From Pseudozobellia thermophila (GTDB lineage Bacteria; Bacteroidota; Bacteroidia; Flavobacteriales; Flavobacteriaceae): a stretch of DNA of 64,000 nucleotides. Positions 60,572-64,000 of the stretch are shown one piece after another; position 1 is the stretch's first letter; each line of letters begins with the position of its first letter. The stretch covers positions 930,001-994,000 of the forward strand of contig NZ_FQYU01000002.1 in NCBI RefSeq assembly GCF_900141855.1, given 5' to 3'. The position numbers and the translations under genes were made by a program. Under the pieces are notes generated by a model. That model saw only the letters and a program-made list of their open reading frames with translations. It was not told where the DNA came from and ran no database searches.

Positions 60572-61855
60572 ATGAAAAACCCTAGAATCCCTTCAATTTT
60601 ACTGATGGCCATCACCATGGCCCTTGGCGGATGCCAGGGGAAGAAAACCGAAATTGCCCCTACCGCCGACAAGGCGGAAGTGGACCGTGCCTTTCCCTTT
60701 GTCTTACCGGAAGAAAAGCCCGATAGGCCCCTGAGTGCGGCCATGGAACGCATTTACACCGATTACGAGGCCACGCAACCCCAGCACAACGAACTCTTCA
60801 GTCAATTTAAGTATACCGAACTCAAGGGCTTTGACTATAACAACGGCGACGGGACCATTTCGCGACGGGATCCTTCCAAGATACTCCTGCACAATGGCAC
60901 CTACTATGTCTGGTACACCTATAGAAATACCAAGGTGCCTCCCAGGGGAGCGGCCATGAGCAACGACAGTATTCCTTCGACGGATTGGGACCTTTCCGAA
61001 ATTTGGTATGCCACCAGTAAGGATGGCTTTACCTGGGAAGAACAGGGCGTGGCCATCAAAAGGCCCGAAAAACCCTTGGTCGGCTGGAGATCGGTTACCA
61101 CGACCGATATCCTGGAATGGAAGGGCAAATACTACCTGTATTACCAAGGCTTTATGGAAGCGAGCGGTAAAAGAGGCGATGATTGCCCCGTTACCGTTTC
61201 CTATGCCGATTCACCCGATGGTCCGTGGACGCCCTACAATAAAGTTGTCATTCCCAACGGGGAAGCCGGTTCTTGGGACCAATACTCCATCCACGATCCC
61301 TATCCCCTGGTACACAACGGGAAAATTTACGTGTATTACAAATCCGATTTTGGCGAACAACCCGATAAGGTACGCATGCAAGGCCTGGCCATCGCCGACG
61401 ACCCTTTGGGCCCCTTCGAAAAACACCCCCTAAATCCGGTAATAACCTCTGGGCACGAAACTTCCCTATTCCCATTCAGGAAAGGGGTAGCCGCCCTGGT
61501 CTATAAAGACGGACCGGAACACAATACCATTCAATATGCCGAAGACTGGGTAAATTTTGAAATCGCCTCGATAACGGAACTAATGCCCTATGCAGCGGCG
61601 CCCTACGTGCCCGATGCCTTTACCGATACCAAGGATGGGCGGGGAATTACTTGGGGACTGGCCCATTTTATCAACCAAGGGGGGCGGGGAAAAATCCATA
61701 GCAAACTGGTTCGCTTTGATTGCGACCTGAGTTTGGATGTGGACGACCCCCAAATGAAACAGCATCGGGTAAACCATCGTCCCGATGTCTATTACCGACA
61801 AGGCCTAAGCCCGGAACAACTTAAAAGGATCAAAGCGGCCCATACGCTCAAGTGA
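60572..61855 (+). CDS. GH117-family protein, lipoprotein (second copy)
   Basis: 427 residues with lipobox LGGC (Cys21). LSAAMERIYTDYE carries the GH117 SxAxxR motif, and the propeller has D100 (ISRRDPSKI), D242 (YSIHDPYPL) and H295-E296 (TSGHETSLF), matching positions of the first GH117 copy. The C-terminal 50 residues extend beyond it. Sequence identity to copy one is modest, so it may belong to another clade with a different substrate (sulfated or methylated porphyran pieces, or carrageenan-type sugar). It is paired with the sulfatase. Its 3' end overlaps the convergent esterase gene by 8 bp. Confidence 0.87.
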   Translation: MKNPRIPSILLMAITMALGGCQGKKTEIAPTADKAEVDRAFPFVLPEEKPDRPLSAAMERIYTDYEATQPQHNELFSQFKYTELKGFDYNNGDGTISRRDPSKILLHNGTYYVWYTYRNTKVPPRGAAMSNDSIPSTDWDLSEIWYATSKDGFTWEEQGVAIKRPEKPLVGWRSVTTTDILEWKGKYYLYYQGFMEASGKRGDDCPVTVSYADSPDGPWTPYNKVVIPNGEAGSWDQYSIHDPYPLVHNGKIYVYYKSDFGEQPDKVRMQGLAIADDPLGPFEKHPLNPVITSGHETSLFPFRKGVAALVYKDGPEHNTIQYAEDWVNFEIASITELMPYAAAPYVPDAFTDTKDGRGITWGLAHFINQGGRGKIHSKLVRFDCDLSLDVDDPQMKQHRVNHRPDVYYRQGLSPEQLKRIKAAHTLK

Positions 61856-62681
61856 ACAGGCCGCTTTTTCTTTCCTTCTTAAGAAAGGAGCGGTCAAAAA
61901 AGATAAAGGTCTTGCGTACATGCCTTTGCCAATACCCCCATTGATGACCACCTTCGAACTCCTCGTAGGTATGGGACACATTGATGTCCTTCAGCTGTCG
62001 GTGCAACAAACGGTTGCCCTCGATCAGCTCGTCGTCCCTCCCGCAATCGAAGCGGATCGGGGGTAGTTTTGTTCGGTTCTCCCGTATGACATCGATAACA
62101 TCGGGGTGTTCCTGTCCTGTGGAATAGTCCGATACGGGTTCTTCGACAAAAAGCTCCATTTCACTTAGACGGGTGATGGCACTATGTGCGGCAATGGCGC
62201 TGAACTTTTCGGGATGGCCGGCCCCTAAGCGAAGGGCCCCGTACCCGCCCATGGACAAGCCACCGATGCACAAGGAACTTTGGGCACCGGCCTCGGGAAT
62301 ATTCTCCCTGATGGCCAAGGGCACATCGTTTACGATCCATTGGGCAAAATCTTTTTGATGATGCGCCAAATAGGCCGATCCCCCGCCCCAGAGGCCGTCG
62401 GAGGGCATAGCTATGATGGCCGGTTTTATAATGCCCTCTTGCATCATTTCATGGGCCGTCTTGTGCGCACCTCCCTTTAGGGCCCACACCCAAGCACTCC
62501 CGTAAACACCGTGAAGCAGTATATAAATGGGCAAATCGGATAGCGAAACCTCCATTTTGGGCACAAAGAGACAGATATCGCCCCTTCCCTTTAGGTTGGA
62601 CGTCTGTACCGTTAAAAACCGAAGCCCGTCAAACTCGTACGGCGCGTCGGACAATTCGATCGTTCTAAAAGACCCTTGCAT
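61848..62681 (-). CDS. Alpha/beta-hydrolase esterase (esterase D/CE1-like)
   Basis: 277 residues, no signal peptide. The nucleophile elbow is GLSMGGYGALR, the acid is probably D in FDCGRDDELIEGNR and the His is in EFEGGHQWGYW. LPIYILLHGVYGSAWVWALKGGAHKTA gives the oxyanion-hole region. The family includes S-formylglutathione hydrolases and polysaccharide acyl esterases. It follows the alcohol dehydrogenase by 6 bp, so they form one operon, and an S-formyl-thiol hydrolase in formaldehyde removal is possible. A cytoplasmic carbohydrate esterase is the alternative. Confidence 0.82.
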   Translation of the reverse strand: MQGSFRTIELSDAPYEFDGLRFLTVQTSNLKGRGDICLFVPKMEVSLSDLPIYILLHGVYGSAWVWALKGGAHKTAHEMMQEGIIKPAIIAMPSDGLWGGGSAYLAHHQKDFAQWIVNDVPLAIRENIPEAGAQSSLCIGGLSMGGYGALRLGAGHPEKFSAIAAHSAITRLSEMELFVEEPVSDYSTGQEHPDVIDVIRENRTKLPPIRFDCGRDDELIEGNRLLHRQLKDINVSHTYEEFEGGHQWGYWQRHVRKTFIFFDRSFLKKERKSGLFT

Positions 62682-62687
62682 AACTTC

Positions 62688-63806
62688 TTAATCAAAAACA
62701 ATTACTCCCTTCGCGTTCCTTCCCTTCAACATATCGTCAAAGGCCTCGTCCAATTGATCCAATCGATACTCCTTGGTAATCATCTGGTCCAAGAGCAAAT
62801 CCCCTTTTTTGTAGAGGTCCATCAATTTTGGAAAGTCGATTTGCGGGCGGCATTTTCCGTAGAGGGGATTGATATAGACCTTGTCCCATTCGAACAAGCG
62901 CATATCTATGGCAATCTCTTCCTCGATACCACTCACCTGCACTGCCGTACCGGCATTTCTGACCATGGCCAAGGGTGCCGCGCCCAGGGCGGGAATGGCC
63001 GTACATTCAAAGGCATAATCGGCCAGAACACCTCCCAATAGCTCCTTGACCTCCTGGGCGGCCGTGATCAAGCCCTTATCCTCTTTTTGGGCCAAGACCA
63101 CATCGGTGGCCCCAAATTGCCTTGCCAACTCCAGTTTGTTCGGGTTGATGTCGACCGCAATGATCCTACGTGCCCCCGAAATCCGGCAGGCATTGACCAC
63201 ATTGAGTCCGACCCCGCCACAACCCAGGACAACGGCAGTAGTGCCCGCTGCCAGTTTTGCCGCGTTCACCACAGATCCGTAGCCCGTCATTACACCACAG
63301 CTTACAATGGCCGCCGCCGAAAAGTTCAATGGTCCCGAACCTACCTTGACCAAGGCCGAGGTCTTCACCAAGGCATACTCGCCCAAGGTACCTAGGTTAA
63401 AGGAACGTTCAATGGGCCTTCCCTGCCATTGGGAGCCCTCCAAATGGGCATGGCCCGGGGTGTACCCGTTGCCCCCTGCCACTACGGGCGAGTTGTTCTC
63501 ACAAATATGTTGGTTCCCTTCCTGGCATTGAAAACAATGCATACAGGGCGTCGCCCAATTCAAGATAACCTGGTCCCCGGGTGTAAAATCGGTAACATCC
63601 TCCCCGACCGTTTCCACGATTCCCGCACCTTCGTGGCCCATAACCACGGGTTTTCCCCAAGAAAGGGAATCATAATCGGTATGGCACAGGCCCGCGGCCT
63701 TGATCTTTACCAATACCTCATCGGCCTTTGGGGCCGACAATTCCACAGTATCCAATACAAACTTTCCGTCGCCCGTGGCAACCGCAGATTTAGCTTTAAT
63801 CGACAT
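62688..63806 (-). CDS. Zn-dependent alcohol dehydrogenase, class-III-like
   Basis: 372 residues. Catalytic zinc ligands are in AGLCHTDYDSL and VMGHEGAGIVE, with a third Cys in AAIVSCGVMTGYGSV. The structural zinc cluster is complete (CMHCFQCQEGNQHIC). The cofactor motif is VLGCGGVGLN, with D in IAVDINPNK favouring NAD. It resembles glutathione-dependent formaldehyde dehydrogenases and related primary alcohol dehydrogenases. Its start overlaps the ferredoxin-reductase stop by 11 bp. Such an ADH accompanies the P450 system that removes methyl groups from 6-O-methyl-D-galactose of porphyran in marine flavobacteria, where formaldehyde is a by-product. That role here is inferred. Confidence 0.88.
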   Translation of the reverse strand: MSIKAKSAVATGDGKFVLDTVELSAPKADEVLVKIKAAGLCHTDYDSLSWGKPVVMGHEGAGIVETVGEDVTDFTPGDQVILNWATPCMHCFQCQEGNQHICENNSPVVAGGNGYTPGHAHLEGSQWQGRPIERSFNLGTLGEYALVKTSALVKVGSGPLNFSAAAIVSCGVMTGYGSVVNAAKLAAGTTAVVLGCGGVGLNVVNACRISGARRIIAVDINPNKLELARQFGATDVVLAQKEDKGLITAAQEVKELLGGVLADYAFECTAIPALGAAPLAMVRNAGTAVQVSGIEEEIAIDMRLFEWDKVYINPLYGKCRPQIDFPKLMDLYKKGDLLLDQMITKEYRLDQLDEAFDDMLKGRNAKGVIVFD

Positions 63807-64000
63807 TTGATTCCTTTTTCATAAGTACGTTCGGTTTAAAGGGAATCGTACTATCCCCCAATTTTTTCTTATCGACCAGGGTTTTGTTCTTTACGAACTT
63901 GGTACCCAGTACAAAGGCCTTTCCATTGTTTACCGCATCCACGGCGAGAAGTTCATTGTTCTTAAAATACCAGATGGAGAAGCAATCTTCCCTATCCGTT
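63796..64000 (-). CDS. Ferredoxin reductase-type flavoprotein, C-terminal fragment
   Basis: Cut by the right window edge; 67 C-terminal codons remain and the stop is at 63796. DCFSIWYFKNNELLAVDAVNNG followed by KAFVLGTKFVKN is the reductase C-terminal domain that ends NAD(P)H-dependent ferredoxin reductases of the rhodocoxin/putidaredoxin type. These FAD enzymes pass electrons to a ferredoxin feeding a cytochrome P450 or oxygenase. The overlap with the alcohol dehydrogenase start (11 bp) shows co-translation. A P450 and ferredoxin are expected just beyond the window. Confidence 0.8.
   Translation of the reverse strand, partial: TDREDCFSIWYFKNNELLAVDAVNNGKAFVLGTKFVKNKTLVDKKKLGDSTIPFKPNVLMKKESNVD

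Noticed and set aside
1-64000. CRISPR arrays, tRNA/rRNA genes, insertion sequences, phage or integrase genes
   Set aside because: Looked for repeat-spacer patterns, transposase motifs and terminal inverted repeats on both strands; none was found.

Overview
The window looks like a marine flavobacterium (Bacteroidota, Flavobacteriaceae; a Zobellia-like algal-polysaccharide degrader fits, but the genus is a guess). The support is two SusC/SusD pairs, many exported glycoside hydrolases and sulfatases with Bacteroidota-type lipoprotein signals, GH117 enzymes, and a complete L-3,6-anhydrogalactose catabolic operon. Almost everything is on the minus strand. The exceptions are a catalase (37.2-39.4 kb) and a sulfatase/GH117 pair (59.0-61.9 kb). 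I saw no tRNA, rRNA, CRISPR array, insertion sequence or integrase.

Left half (0-36.7 kb): a large polysaccharide utilisation locus with a LacI-type regulator at its upstream end. It holds one SusC/SusD pair, four GH38-family proteins plus the relic of a fifth, a GH76-like protein, a six-hairpin (GH63/MGH1-like) hydrolase and a beta-propeller protein. It also holds a cytoplasmic set: two sugar MFS transporters, two mannonate-dehydratase (UxuA) family proteins, two short-chain dehydrogenases, a YbhE-type lactonase, an RraA-fold aldolase, two small cupin-like proteins, a crotonase, a class III CoA-transferase (cut by the window edge) and a solute-binding-protein homologue with no signal peptide. 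Five near-palindromic 14-bp sites of the form CTAAAnCGnTTTAG lie before lacI (two), before the 1212-aa GH38 gene, before susC and before the intact uxuA-like gene, which outlines a regulon. My reading is that alpha-mannosyl or related glycans are cut outside the cytoplasm. The monosaccharide would then be oxidised without phosphorylation: sugar dehydrogenase, lactonase, UxuA-type dehydratase, then RraA-type pyruvate aldolase. This pathway is inferred; the individual families are not in doubt.

Centre (37.2-39.5 kb): a large-subunit KatE-type catalase, separated from the next operon by a strong bidirectional hairpin.

Right half (39.5-64 kb): red-algal galactan (agar/porphyran) metabolism. The operon from 48,770 down to 39,535 reads GH117 anhydro-galactosidase, Zn-alcohol dehydrogenase, KduD-like reductase, aldehyde dehydrogenase, anhydrogalactonate cycloisomerase, aldose 1-epimerase, RhaT-like transporter and sulfatase, with an AraC-type regulator directly upstream. 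Next come an IclR / galactonate-dehydratase-like / MFS module and a second SusC/SusD pair ended by a perfect hairpin. Divergent from these are a sulfatase and a second GH117. At the right edge are an esterase, a class-III-like alcohol dehydrogenase and the C-terminus of a ferredoxin reductase. That edge group resembles the P450-based removal of O-methyl groups from porphyran galactose with formaldehyde handling; the P450 itself would lie outside the window.

Base composition is uneven. About 10.55-16.35 kb is clearly AT-richer than its surroundings, contains the GH38 relic, and ends abruptly inside the uxuA-like gene.
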